From assembly GCA_947625105.1 (NCBI GenBank), contig CANQMZ010000004.1:1-36141 (forward strand): a stretch of DNA of 36,141 bases, read 5' to 3'. Each line of letters opens with the position of its first letter. The stretch's first letter is position 1. This document shows positions 1 to 8,211 of the stretch, one piece after another. Origin of the DNA: an uncultured Parasutterella sp. (GTDB lineage Bacteria > Pseudomonadota > Gammaproteobacteria > Burkholderiales > Burkholderiaceae_F). The notes under the pieces were generated by a model. That model searched no databases. It was not told the DNA's origin and saw only the letters and a program-made list of their open reading frames with translations. Position numbers and translations under genes: made by a program.

Positions 1-71
1 GGGAGGCAGGACTCGAACCTGCGAATGCCGGGATCAAAACCCGGTGCCTTAACCAACTTGGCGACTCCCCT
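1..71 (-). tRNA. tRNA-Gln (anticodon UUG), 3' end cut by window
   Basis: Read on the minus strand, this folds as a cloverleaf. It has an acceptor strand GGGGAG, a D-arm starting GCC, an anticodon stem CCGGG/CCCGG around the loop TTTTGAT (anticodon TTG, glutamine), and a T-arm with GGTTCGAGTCC. The acceptor 3' strand reaches the window edge after CTCCC, so the last pairing bases and the discriminator base lie outside. It sits 17 bases downstream of ispE on the same strand, which is the usual Burkholderiales order (lolB–ispE–tRNA-Gln–prs), so prs probably follows beyond the window. Confidence 0.93.
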
Positions 72-88
72 ACTCGACGGACATCCTA

Positions 89-946
89 TTACAACAACCA
101 ACCATGTAAAGGATGTTCTCGTAAACTTTTTACCACCCAGCTTTCCCATTGAGTAGGAAAACTAGCAGGCTTTCGAAAGTCCTTACCAGCTACGGCTGCG
201 CAAAACACCGCCGAACCAGAACCAGTCATTCTTGGACTTCCGATCTCTTTCAAACAGTCTAGGACATCAGAAACCGTCGGGTATAGACCTTTAACAACAG
301 GCTCAAGATCATTTTTGCCGAAGAGCGTTTTCGAAAAATTCTTCAACTGACTCGAAAGGCTGTCTATTCTGAAACACTTACTGTTTCTTGTCAAATAGGG
401 AGAACAAAAAATTTCCCTAGTAGAAACATGTGTTTTTGGAAAACAAATAAAGAAAACAAGATCTTCCATCTCGACAGGAGTCAAAATTTCGCCTGTGCCT
501 TCAGCGATTGCATTTTGCCCAAAAACAAAAAAAGGAACATCTGCTCCAAGTTGTCCACCGAGCGATAATAAAGAATCTGTTGAGAAATTAAGATTCCATA
601 GGCGGTTTAGACCAATTAAACAGGTCGCAGCATCGGAAGAGCCTCCTCCCATACCCGCGCCCACAGGAATGTTTTTTTTAACTGTTATACGAACGCCCTT
701 GGAGGTGTGAGATTCTTTCTGTAAAAGCTTTGCGGCTTTTACGCAAAGATCATCATCGAAAGACCAATCCCTAGTTTCACTGAGTTCAATTCTTCCATCG
801 GGCAGTTCTTCTAAATCAATATAATCATTTAAATCAATGAGCTGGAAGGCACTCTGGAGCAAGTGCATACCGTCCGGTTTTCGCCCAACGATATGAAGAA
901 ATAAATTGAGCTTTGCGGGAGCGGGCAGAGAAAAAAAGTTTTTCAT
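89..946 (-). CDS. ispE: 4-diphosphocytidyl-2-C-methyl-D-erythritol kinase
   Basis: This GHMP kinase phosphorylates the 2-hydroxyl of CDP-methylerythritol in the cytoplasmic non-mevalonate (MEP) isoprenoid pathway. The 285-residue length is normal for the family. The N-terminus has the substrate-site motif PAPAKLNLFLHI, the ATP-binding glycine-rich loop is near residues 103-115 (PVGAGMGGGSSDAA), and the C-terminal GHMP motif reads MTGSGSAVFCA. The ATG overlaps the lolB stop (ATGA), so the two are translationally coupled, as is usual in Betaproteobacteria. tRNA-Gln follows immediately. Nothing looks damaged. Confidence 0.96.
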   Translation of the reverse strand: MKNFFSLPAPAKLNLFLHIVGRKPDGMHLLQSAFQLIDLNDYIDLEELPDGRIELSETRDWSFDDDLCVKAAKLLQKESHTSKGVRITVKKNIPVGAGMGGGSSDAATCLIGLNRLWNLNFSTDSLLSLGGQLGADVPFFVFGQNAIAEGTGEILTPVEMEDLVFFICFPKTHVSTREIFCSPYLTRNSKCFRIDSLSSQLKNFSKTLFGKNDLEPVVKGLYPTVSDVLDCLKEIGSPRMTGSGSAVFCAAVAGKDFRKPASFPTQWESWVVKSLREHPLHGWLL

Positions 947-1455
947 TGGGGATTTGGTAACAGTATGAGAGAGAACTTACCTTCATGAGCGGAGAGGCGG
1001 CCTTGAGCGTTAATTTTCCTGATGCTTCCATTCTCGTTCTTATCTATTGATACTTTCAGGAATTTCTCAGACGCAATTGAAGAGTCGCTCTCCCCCTTCA
1101 AAAGAGAAATCAGCTGCTCCATGGAGAAGGAAATCCCAAGCAAGTTATAAATCAAGGAACGTGAATCGGGGGCCGTAATTGTTTTTCCACCGGAATAGCT
1201 TAAAGAAGCTGCCTTGGGAGTTTGCACAAGAGTCGCCACTGTTGCTCCCAAGGGACCGGAAATTATTAGAGTGGTTGTACCATCAGAGGATAGGAACAGC
1301 CGATAAGTTCCAGAATTTCTTTCAACCTGATCCTTTTGTTGGGAGGTGATGGAAAAGCGACCAGAACTGAAGACGGTCTCTGTAGGGAGATTTGTTGCGC
1401 AACTTGCAAGCAACAACGCCGCACAAAAAGAGAAAAGTAAGAGGAAATTCTTCAA
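943..1455 (-). CDS. lolB: Outer-membrane lipoprotein receptor LolB
   Basis: LolB accepts lipoproteins from the periplasmic carrier LolA and inserts them into the outer membrane. The 170-residue protein starts with a lipoprotein signal peptide (MKNFLLLFSF then LLASC), giving a lipidated Cys at about residue 19. The rest is a small beta-rich domain of the expected length. The start is TTG, overlapping the stop of the upstream TPR gene (TTGA), with AAAGG upstream as a plausible ribosome site. LolB sequences diverge strongly, so the assignment rests on lipobox, size and its position between a TPR gene and ispE, which is standard in Burkholderiales. Confidence 0.85.
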   Translation of the reverse strand: MKNFLLLFSFCAALLLASCATNLPTETVFSSGRFSITSQQKDQVERNSGTYRLFLSSDGTTTLIISGPLGATVATLVQTPKAASLSYSGGKTITAPDSRSLIYNLLGISFSMEQLISLLKGESDSSIASEKFLKVSIDKNENGSIRKINAQGRLSAHEGKFSLILLPNPQ

Positions 1456-3191
1456 GGTAGACGCAACCTTTTCTTTAGTTCAGGTAATTCAACGGAATTC
1501 GGCCATAAGGATAAAGCTTTCTTGTAGCTTTCTAGCGCCTCTGCTTTGTCGCCTTTCACCCAATAAGCCTCGATAAGATGCATGTAAATATCCTCTTCCT
1601 CGGAAAGCTTCAATGCTTCTGACAGAAAATTTACCGCAGCCTTGTACTTTTTTCTTTTGAATTCCAACCAACCTTTAGAGTCCAAAATAAAAGGATTGTC
1701 GGGCTCTAATTCATAGGCACGGTTAATATACTTTGCAGCCTCTTTCAGGCGTTTTGTTCTTTCTAGCAACGTATATCCTAACGCATTGTAGGCATTAGCG
1801 AAGTTGGGATCTAGATTGATGGCTTCTTTTAAATGTTTTTCTGTATTTTTAAGATCATCAAGTCTTTCAGCCATCATCGCTGTTTCATAGTGGATGGTTT
1901 TGGATGAAGGGTTCGCCAAAGAGGCTTGTTGAAGCAAAGAGAAGGCAGCTTTTTCACCATGAATCTGACTGACAAGGCGCGCTTCAAATAAAGCGATATC
2001 CTCTTTTATGACAGGGTCATCAGAGCGGATGTCTTTCAGGCTAGCTAGAGCTTTTTCATTTTCTCCTTGTCTGGAATAGATGTTGGCGGTTTGTAACTGG
2101 GCGCTTGGAACAAGATTCCCTTTTACTTGTTGGGTATATCGCAGGGCGGCGGAGAAGTCTTTCCGACCGATTGCCAAATCACTTAGCAGTAAATAGGCCC
2201 GAGAGAGGTTGTCCTGCTGACCTTCCCTATCTTTGTATTTAGAGATGAAATTATCCAACGAGTTATGTGCTTCTTGGGGGTGGCCGGTTTGTATCAAAAT
2301 AAGCGCCAAGGATAAGACGTAGTTCGGGTCATTCGCGTATTGTTTGGCGAGGGATACGAGACCGTCCTTATCGTTTGTTTGAGCAAGCAACTGCGTGTAG
2401 GCATCACGGATTTTATTTTGATCGGCGTGATCTTTCAGGTAAGAAGAAAGAATATCCTTTGCCTTTTGAGGATCCTCTTTAACTGACAAACTTGCGAGGA
2501 TGAAAGCCGCATCGGCACTTCTGTCTTCTTTAAAAGCTGCCTCGGCGTATTTCTTGGCAGCCTTGAAATTGCCACTGAGAGCTTCTAGCCGTGCTAGGCC
2601 AAGTTTTGTTTGTGGCAAATTTTCATAGCCCGCACAAACCGCTTTAAAAAAGGCAAGCGCTGATTTTGGATTTTTGCCAGGGGGAATCGCAGAAGACAGT
2701 TTTGAAATCGTCGCAGGGATGTCCTTAGATTGGGAAAGATAGTTCTTCGTAAGAGCTGTGATTCTCCCAAACTCACCCGTGCTTAAAAAAGATTGGATAT
2801 ACGCTTCTTGGGCTCTCCGATTGTCGGGAGCCAACTTGAGCCAAACAGCTGACGCTTTTTGGAATTCTTTTTGGGCGTTAGCGGCCACAGCAATTTCAAC
2901 TGCTCTTTTGGCAATGCGAGGGTCTTTGGTTTCTTCAGCCAGATTAAGGTATGTTCTGTAAGCGGCTCCTGCTTCCTGTCTTTGTAAGGCAATTTCACTG
3001 GCGATCAACTGGAATAGGATTTTGTTATTTAAGTCAACAAAAGGAACAGTCCCGTCAACAGACAGGCTATCGGCTGAATCCGTGTTTACCGTCTTAACTT
3101 TAACTTCATCGGCCGTTGAGTCAGCACAAAAATGAACGCTGGCAACTGCCAGCATTACACATAAGAAGATTAATTTTTGTTTATTAAACAC
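1452..3191 (-). CDS. Secreted TPR-repeat protein of the lolB–ispE cluster
   Basis: The 579-residue protein has an N-terminal signal peptide (hydrophobic LIFLCVMLAVASVHF, then Ala/Asp-rich). Almost all the rest is degenerate tetratricopeptide repeats; the clearest are near the C-terminus (NFANAYNALGYTLLERTKRL, DNPFILDSKGWLEFKRKKYK). TPR arrays are protein-binding scaffolds and no enzyme motif is visible. A long TPR protein directly upstream of lolB is a conserved Burkholderiales arrangement, so a role in envelope assembly is reasonable inference. The start appears to be GTG with no strong ribosome site; a promoter or leader is expected in the 108 bases upstream. Confidence 0.8.
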   Translation of the reverse strand: MFNKQKLIFLCVMLAVASVHFCADSTADEVKVKTVNTDSADSLSVDGTVPFVDLNNKILFQLIASEIALQRQEAGAAYRTYLNLAEETKDPRIAKRAVEIAVAANAQKEFQKASAVWLKLAPDNRRAQEAYIQSFLSTGEFGRITALTKNYLSQSKDIPATISKLSSAIPPGKNPKSALAFFKAVCAGYENLPQTKLGLARLEALSGNFKAAKKYAEAAFKEDRSADAAFILASLSVKEDPQKAKDILSSYLKDHADQNKIRDAYTQLLAQTNDKDGLVSLAKQYANDPNYVLSLALILIQTGHPQEAHNSLDNFISKYKDREGQQDNLSRAYLLLSDLAIGRKDFSAALRYTQQVKGNLVPSAQLQTANIYSRQGENEKALASLKDIRSDDPVIKEDIALFEARLVSQIHGEKAAFSLLQQASLANPSSKTIHYETAMMAERLDDLKNTEKHLKEAINLDPNFANAYNALGYTLLERTKRLKEAAKYINRAYELEPDNPFILDSKGWLEFKRKKYKAAVNFLSEALKLSEEEDIYMHLIEAYWVKGDKAEALESYKKALSLWPNSVELPELKKRLRLP

Positions 3192-3214
3192 GTTTTATCG
3201 AAAAACATAGTCAT

Positions 3215-3247
3215 ACCCACCGTTTGTAGTTTATACAATCGGCGGGT
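3215..3247 (-). other. Hairpin upstream of the TPR gene
   Basis: The inverted repeat ACCCACCG ... CGGCGGGT (one mismatch, G·U on the minus strand) encloses 17 bases between the M20 peptidase stop and the TPR start. On neither strand is it followed by a T-run, so it is not a typical terminator. It may be a leader hairpin of the TPR–lolB–ispE transcript or incidental. Confidence 0.35.
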
Positions 3248-3299
3248 AAAAATTAAGATAATTCACAAAGAAGCAAAGCCAAGTAATTTATCGGCATTA

Positions 3300-4574
3300 T
3301 CAAGGGCGTTTAGTCAGGAGGGGTTGGGTTTCCCCAGCGACGCCGAGAAGGGCTAGGACAGTTAAAAATGCAAGTTGGGGACCGAGAAACGAATTGGTGG
3401 AGTCATACCACTCTTTGACATTGTGGTTATTGCCTTCCGTACCACCTCCTCCTAGGGTCGTAGCCGGGATACCTAGACTAATGGCGACATTCTGATCAGT
3501 GCTGGCACAATCATAACTTGTGAGCGGTATTTCAAGAGCATTCATTGCGCCGCGGGCGGCCAATAGCACAGGGGAATCATCGGATTGGTCTCCGGCCGGG
3601 CGCTGCCCTATCGGAACTAGATTTAGTTTGACAGTATCAGGCTCCGTCGCATTCCATCGAAGGTTTTCTTCTTCGGCTGCTTGTTCGAGGAGAGGCAAAA
3701 TTGTGTCGACAAGATTTTGCAAATTTTGGTCGGAAATAGAGCGCATATCAATTTCCATTTCGGCTGAGGCGGCGATTGCGTTGACCGTTGTCCCACCTTT
3801 TGCTGTCCCAACGGTGAAGGTTGTTTTGGGCTCTTTGGGAACCTGAACTTCGGATATTTTTGCAATTGCTCGTCCTAGCGCATGCAGTGCACTAGGGTTC
3901 CCAAAAGCTTTCCAACTATGACCACCGGGACCTTCGTAAATAGCTCGATACCTTCTAGAGCCTGTTGAGCCATGAAGCAAGCGAGAAATATTGACTCCAT
4001 CAATAGAGATGAAACCATCAATATGTTCTTCTCCTGAATTGAATAGATGTTTTGTTCCACGCAAGTCCCCATTGCCCTCTTCTCCTACAGAGCCAACAAA
4101 TAAAAGATCACCTACGGTATTAATTTTTTTGTCCTGAAGGACTCTTAGAACTTCTAACAAAACAGCCAATCCCCTCGCATCATCTGAAATACCTGGGGCT
4201 CGGTAAACGTTTCCCTCTCGGGAGACTTTAATGGCGGTACCCAACGGAAAAACAGTGTCAAGGTGCGCACCTAGTACAAGGCGAGGACCTTGTCCCGATC
4301 CGGGGTGGATGCCAATTACATTGCCTTCAGCATCAATTCGGACATTTTTAAGACCGAGCTGCTTGAGTTTATCCGCAAAAAAAGCGGCACGTTTATCTTC
4401 ATGAAACGGGGCAGACTCTACTTCAGCGAGTGATACTTGTTCGTCTACGGTTAGCTGCTCTTCCTGTTTGATTTGAGCCAGGGCATCTTGAACCGGGGCA
4501 AAAGCTTTTAACCGGGCAAAAGTATTCAGAACAGAATCAGGAAGAGGTTTAAGGGAAGAGACAGAATTTGCCAT
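3300..4574 (-). CDS. M20 family zinc metallopeptidase
   Basis: This is a putative cytosolic dinuclear-zinc peptidase or amidohydrolase of the M20 (PepT/CPG2/ArgE) clan. With the start used here it has 424 residues. Metal-site motifs are visible in order: LGAHLDTVFP (His104, Asp106), SDDARGL (Asp131/132), the Glu pair GSVGEEGNG (165/166), and a C-terminal HNVKEW that supplies the last His. The track ORF starts 14 codons earlier, but ATG at 4574 is preceded by AAAGGAGG at good spacing, so I prefer it. The substrate (tri-/dipeptide or acylated amino acid) cannot be read from sequence. It is divergent from ahpC. Confidence 0.85.
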   Translation of the reverse strand: MANSVSSLKPLPDSVLNTFARLKAFAPVQDALAQIKQEEQLTVDEQVSLAEVESAPFHEDKRAAFFADKLKQLGLKNVRIDAEGNVIGIHPGSGQGPRLVLGAHLDTVFPLGTAIKVSREGNVYRAPGISDDARGLAVLLEVLRVLQDKKINTVGDLLFVGSVGEEGNGDLRGTKHLFNSGEEHIDGFISIDGVNISRLLHGSTGSRRYRAIYEGPGGHSWKAFGNPSALHALGRAIAKISEVQVPKEPKTTFTVGTAKGGTTVNAIAASAEMEIDMRSISDQNLQNLVDTILPLLEQAAEEENLRWNATEPDTVKLNLVPIGQRPAGDQSDDSPVLLAARGAMNALEIPLTSYDCASTDQNVAISLGIPATTLGGGGTEGNNHNVKEWYDSTNSFLGPQLAFLTVLALLGVAGETQPLLTKRP

Positions 4575-4734
4575 GATGGCCTCCTTTCGGTTGATAAGAG
4601 AATCATAAAACAGCATGATGGGCGGGGCAATAAAAGAATTCTTTCGAGGTAGTTCACCAATATGGACGATAAAGTCAGTGCTTTTCTCTTAAATAGGGTA
4701 TTGTTAGCAGAATTTTTAACAGGAGGTATTTGAT

Positions 4735-5298
4735 ATGTCTTTAATTGGGACACAGATCCAGCCTTTCTCCGTAGAGGCTTTTGATAAGTTTGAATTTAAA
4801 ACAATTACCGATCAGGACCTCAAAGGGAAATGGTCTGTTATTTTCTTCTATCCGGCAGATTTCACTTTTGTTTGCCCTACAGAACTTGAAGATTTGGCTG
4901 AAAACTATGCCGAATTCCAGAAACTGGGTTGCGAGATTTATTCCGTGTCTACAGATACGCACTTTACACACAAAGCATGGCACGATACTTCAGAGGCCAT
5001 CAAAAAAGTTGAATTCCCAATGTTGGGTGACCCAACGGGACATTTGACTAGAAATTTTGGGGTGATGGTAGAGTCAGCAGGATTAGCACAGCGTGGGACA
5101 TTCGTGATAGATCCATCCGGAAAGATTGTGGTCTGTGAAATTCATGATGAAGGAATTGGACGCGATGCTAAGGAACTGTTACGTAAAGTACAGGCTGCCC
5201 AGTTTGTTGCAAACAATCCCGGTATGGTTTGCCCAGCCAAGTGGAAGCCAGGTCAAAAGACCTTGAAGCCATCTATTGATTTGGTCGGTAAGATCTAA
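4735..5298 (+). CDS. ahpC: Alkyl hydroperoxide reductase subunit C (typical 2-Cys peroxiredoxin)
   Basis: AhpC reduces hydrogen peroxide, organic peroxides and peroxynitrite in the cytoplasm. The 187-residue protein has the peroxidatic Cys47 in [10 protein letters not shown] and the resolving Cys166 in VCPAKWKPG, matching the classical AhpC spacing. The ATG follows an AGGAGG ribosome site by 8 bases. AhpF, its usual reductase partner, is not in the window and must be elsewhere or replaced by another donor. A terminator follows. The divergent region to the M20 gene (4575-4734) should hold its promoter, possibly peroxide-regulated, but I could not identify an OxyR site by eye. Confidence 0.96.
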   Translation: MSLIGTQIQPFSVEAFDKFEFKTITDQDLKGKWSVIFFYPADFTFVCPTELEDLAENYAEFQKLGCEIYSVSTDTHFTHKAWHDTSEAIKKVEFPMLGDPTGHLTRNFGVMVESAGLAQRGTFVIDPSGKIVVCEIHDEGIGRDAKELLRKVQAAQFVANNPGMVCPAKWKPGQKTLKPSIDLVGKI

Positions 5299-5320
5299 TC
5301 ATTGATCCTTCCCATGAGAC

Positions 5321-5359
5321 AGCCTCGAAGCCGTTAGACTTCGGGGCTTATTTATTTTC
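5321..5359 (+). terminator. Rho-independent terminator of ahpC
   Basis: A 10-bp stem AGCCTCGAAG / CTTCGGGGCT (one U·G pair) with an 8-base loop starts 22 bases after the ahpC stop. It is followed by TATTTATTTTC. This is a good intrinsic terminator on the plus strand. Confidence 0.8.
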
Positions 5360-5882
5360 AATTGAAGTTAGCGGAAGAATCTTCCAGAAACGTTTTTACC
5401 ACAGCCTCAGCAATGTCCTTATCTTTTGCTTTCCATGCATTCCTCGTTAAAGCGAGAATTTCAGGATTAGTGGTAGTGTCGTTAGGCTTACGGCTGCGGT
5501 CGTCATCTAGTTGGTAGTAGCAAAACGTTAAAAGCGGTTTTTTTTCAGCTGATTTGTGCAGCCGGATTGTGAATTCGTAGGATGGGTACTGGTCTGACCC
5601 GGGGATATTGAAAATGACCTCGTGGCTATTTCTGAAATCAACAAATTCAGTAAGCGTTACGGTAGGAGTAAAGAGCACTTCCAGCGTATATCGTGTGCCC
5701 TCCCGATGATCAGATATTTCCTTGGTGTTGACTTTATTTATGTAGGGAAGATATACGTGTCTGTTCAAAATAACGAATTTCAACGCTGTCCACAGGCTTT
5801 CGACCGAAGGGTTGCTTGAAGTTTTCGAAGGTGCTTGGGAAAAAAGGGAAATCGAGTGCTTAAGAAGGAGTTTTTTCGACAT
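5358..5882 (-). CDS. Small AtaL/DUF1857-like (SRPBCC fold) protein, function unknown
   Basis: The 174-residue soluble protein has no signal peptide or membrane segment. The pattern 'SVESLWTALKFVILNRHVYLP ... REGTRYTLEVLF ... DFRNSHEVIFNI' followed by alternating beta strands and a C-terminal helix resembles DUF1857/AtaL-like members of the SRPBCC ligand-binding fold; this is pattern recognition, not a computed match. The ATG lies inside the end of the upstream permease gene (23-base overlap) after AGGGTG, so it is translated as the last gene of the amino-acid importer operon. That is the position where the ABC ATPase is normally found. It shows no Walker motifs and cannot be that ATPase. Confidence 0.5.
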   Translation of the reverse strand: MSKKLLLKHSISLFSQAPSKTSSNPSVESLWTALKFVILNRHVYLPYINKVNTKEISDHREGTRYTLEVLFTPTVTLTEFVDFRNSHEVIFNIPGSDQYPSYEFTIRLHKSAEKKPLLTFCYYQLDDDRSRKPNDTTTNPEILALTRNAWKAKDKDIAEAVVKTFLEDSSANFN

Positions 5883-6987
5883 TTTTCACCCTAACTTTTG
5901 TGTTGGCGCATAGTCTTTCTTTCTTGGACTGAATTCTTTTTTCCAGCCAGATGCTGTACCTGGACATGATAAAACTGAAAATAAAATAGATTATTGCAAT
6001 GAAAAGATAACCTTCAAGGAAGAACACTCTCCAGTTTGCATCGCCTAAGGCTAAACGAAGGCTTCCTGTTAAATCGTACATGGAGACAATGGTTACTAGC
6101 GAGGTATCCATGAAAGTCGAAAGAAGGCTGTTAACAAAGGCGGGAATAATTGTTACAAGAGCTTGAGGCAGAATCACATAGGTATAAACTTGGAATCTGT
6201 TTAAGCCCAAAGAGTCAGCAACTTCAAATTGACCCTTAGGGATGGTTTGCAGACCTCCTCGTACAGTTTCGGCCATGTAAGCGGCCTGGAACAAGACAAT
6301 GCCAATAACAATTCTCCAAAAGGCGTCAATCCTGAGATTTTGAGGAAGAATCAAAGGAAAAATGAATGTTGCCACGAAGAGGACGGTAATTAACGGGACG
6401 CCCCGGATTAATTCAATGTAGCCGACGGAAAGGCCGCGAATTATGGATAAATCGGACCGTCGCCCTATGGCTAACAGAATGCCGATCGGCGCCGACAATG
6501 TCATACCAAAGAGAGTCAGGATGATTGTCAAAGGCAATCCTCCCCAACTGTCCGAATCAACAGTTTGCAGGCCAAAGACGCCGCCCTTCATGAGGACGAA
6601 AAAGATGATCAGAGCTAATGCCCAAAAGAAACAGAGTAATTTGGCTCCCGTTTTATTCCATGTTTGGGGAAAAGCCGTAATTACAAGCATAGCCAAGATG
6701 GAAAAGGTCGCGATTGCCGGCCTCCACTGTAGCTCATACGGATAACGACCAAAGATGATCAAACGCCATTTTTCTGTTACAAAGCCCCAACAAGCACCGT
6801 CCTGATTAGCCATGCAGGCTTTAAAGTCGGCTCTGAAAATGGCGTCTGCAATACCCCACCGCCAGGCGTACCAACCAGCCGCGCCACCGAGCAGAATCAG
6901 GGCTATTGTGATCAAAGAAGCTGTCGGAGAATAAAAGAATGATCTCCAAAGGGAAGCGGGAGACGAAGATACGTGTCTGAGCGTCAT
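5860..6987 (-). CDS. aapM: Polar amino-acid ABC transporter permease, AapM type
   Basis: This is an inner-membrane permease of the general L-amino-acid (AapJQMP) importer family. The 375-residue length and long N-terminal region before the permease core fit AapM rather than the shorter HisM/GlnP type. There are about eight hydrophobic segments. The cytoplasmic coupling (EAA) loop is seen as EVADSLGLNRFQVYTYVILP, the surface that normally docks on the ATPase. Its ATG overlaps the aapQ stop (ATGA). It is followed by an AtaL-like gene instead of the expected aapP ATPase gene. Confidence 0.88.
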   Translation of the reverse strand: MTLRHVSSSPASLWRSFFYSPTASLITIALILLGGAAGWYAWRWGIADAIFRADFKACMANQDGACWGFVTEKWRLIIFGRYPYELQWRPAIATFSILAMLVITAFPQTWNKTGAKLLCFFWALALIIFFVLMKGGVFGLQTVDSDSWGGLPLTIILTLFGMTLSAPIGILLAIGRRSDLSIIRGLSVGYIELIRGVPLITVLFVATFIFPLILPQNLRIDAFWRIVIGIVLFQAAYMAETVRGGLQTIPKGQFEVADSLGLNRFQVYTYVILPQALVTIIPAFVNSLLSTFMDTSLVTIVSMYDLTGSLRLALGDANWRVFFLEGYLFIAIIYFIFSFIMSRYSIWLEKRIQSKKERLCANTKVRVKNVEKTPS

Positions 6988-8165
6988 CGCATTCCCCTTA
7001 GCACAAAGCCGTTTAATTTGTTCATCAGTACCGAGGTGATCAGGTTGAGTAACAAATAGACGGACATGACTATAACGATTACTTCAAGAGCTTGCCCATT
7101 GAGATTGATCGTGGAATTACCAATGGAGACCAAGTCGGGATACCCGACCACAACAGCCAAGGAAGAGTTTTTTGTCAGATTCATGTATTGACTGGCCAGC
7201 GGAGGGATTGCCAAACGAAGCGCTTGAGGAAAGACTACGTAGCTAATCGCCTCGATTGATGTCATACCCAAAGCCGAGGCTGAATGCCATTGTCCTTCAG
7301 GAACAGCCAAAACACCGGCGCGAATAATCTCCGCGATTGAAGCCGAGGTAAAGAAGGTAAGACCTAACCAAAGAGCTAAGAACTCAGGGGATAGGGAAGC
7401 ACCACCTTCAATAGCGAAGCCTTCTAAATGGGGTTTGGACCAACCGAAGACAGTGCCAAACAACACCCAAACACAAAACCCAACGAAAAGGGAGATAGCC
7501 AAAGCAAAAACACTGGAAATAAGGGAGGTGTATAGCTTCAGAAAGCGTCGACGGAAAATCAAGAAAGAAATCACCACTGAAAGAGACGAAGCTAAAACCG
7601 CGTATAGATTCTCCTCCGGAGTTGCAAATTGAAGTCCGGCTTTCGATAGGAGAGCCCAGCTACCCATATGCAGGGCTTCCATAGAATCGGGAAGAAGTTC
7701 GGTGATGATGAGATAGATTAATAAGAGCTGAACCAACAGCGGGATATTACGGTAAAACTCCACGTGGAGAGTACCGAGAAAACGCAACAGAGGATGGTGA
7801 GAAAGTCTCATTAAACCAATGAGTATCCCGAGCAAAGTCGCGGTGATGATTGAGATTACCGAAACCTTTATTGTGTTTAGTAGGCCAACAAGAAAGGCTT
7901 TGAAATAAGCTTGGGTCAAATCAAAAGAAATCAAAGATTCGCCTATTTCAAAACCTGATTGTTCAAAAAGAAAAGAAAACCCCGAGTGGATATTCCGGGC
8001 GTTCAAGTTGTTGACGATATTGAAAACAAAGCAGCCAAAAATAATAGACAAACCAAGCAAGAGAAACCCTTGCCAAAGACCTTCCTTTATTTTGCGGTGA
8101 TGTTCTCTCCTTCTCCAAGCATCGTCACCGTGGGCTTTCATCATTGTTCTACTTGTAATTGCCAT
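6984..8165 (-). CDS. aapQ: Polar amino-acid ABC transporter permease, AapQ type
   Basis: This is the partner permease of AapM in the inner membrane, 393 residues from the ATG used here. It has the long family-specific N-terminal half and a C-terminal core with the coupling loop SASALGMTSIEAISYVVFPQ. The track start at 8168 is a TTG one codon earlier. A further in-frame ATG pair (MMKAHGDD) seven codons later is also possible, since neither has a strong ribosome site. It lies 43 bases after aapJ across a hairpin that may lower its expression relative to the binding protein. Confidence 0.88.
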   Translation of the reverse strand: MAITSRTMMKAHGDDAWRRREHHRKIKEGLWQGFLLLGLSIIFGCFVFNIVNNLNARNIHSGFSFLFEQSGFEIGESLISFDLTQAYFKAFLVGLLNTIKVSVISIITATLLGILIGLMRLSHHPLLRFLGTLHVEFYRNIPLLVQLLLIYLIITELLPDSMEALHMGSWALLSKAGLQFATPEENLYAVLASSLSVVISFLIFRRRFLKLYTSLISSVFALAISLFVGFCVWVLFGTVFGWSKPHLEGFAIEGGASLSPEFLALWLGLTFFTSASIAEIIRAGVLAVPEGQWHSASALGMTSIEAISYVVFPQALRLAIPPLASQYMNLTKNSSLAVVVGYPDLVSIGNSTINLNGQALEVIVIVMSVYLLLNLITSVLMNKLNGFVLRGMR

Positions 8166-8172
8166 CAAACTA

Positions 8173-8200
8173 GGACTGGCTCTTATTTTCGAGCCAGCCC
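8173..8200 (-). promoter_or_regulatory. Intercistronic hairpin between aapJ and aapQ
   Basis: GGACTGGCTC and GAGCCAGCCC form a 10-bp stem (one wobble on the minus strand) with an 8-base loop, 12 bases after the aapJ stop. There is no T-run on the transcribed strand. Hairpins here are typical of importer operons in which the periplasmic binding protein must outnumber the permeases, by stabilising the upstream mRNA or by partial termination. The function here is inferred. Confidence 0.6.
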
Positions 8201-8211
8201 TTTACACTAAA

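Noticed and set aside
3520-3846. 108-aa plus-strand ORF inside the M20 peptidase gene
   Set aside because: Antisense shadow of a gene with complete metal-site motifs.
4617-4734. OxyR-type operator upstream of ahpC
   Set aside because: I could not find a convincing spaced ATAG/CTAT pattern; not reported as a feature.
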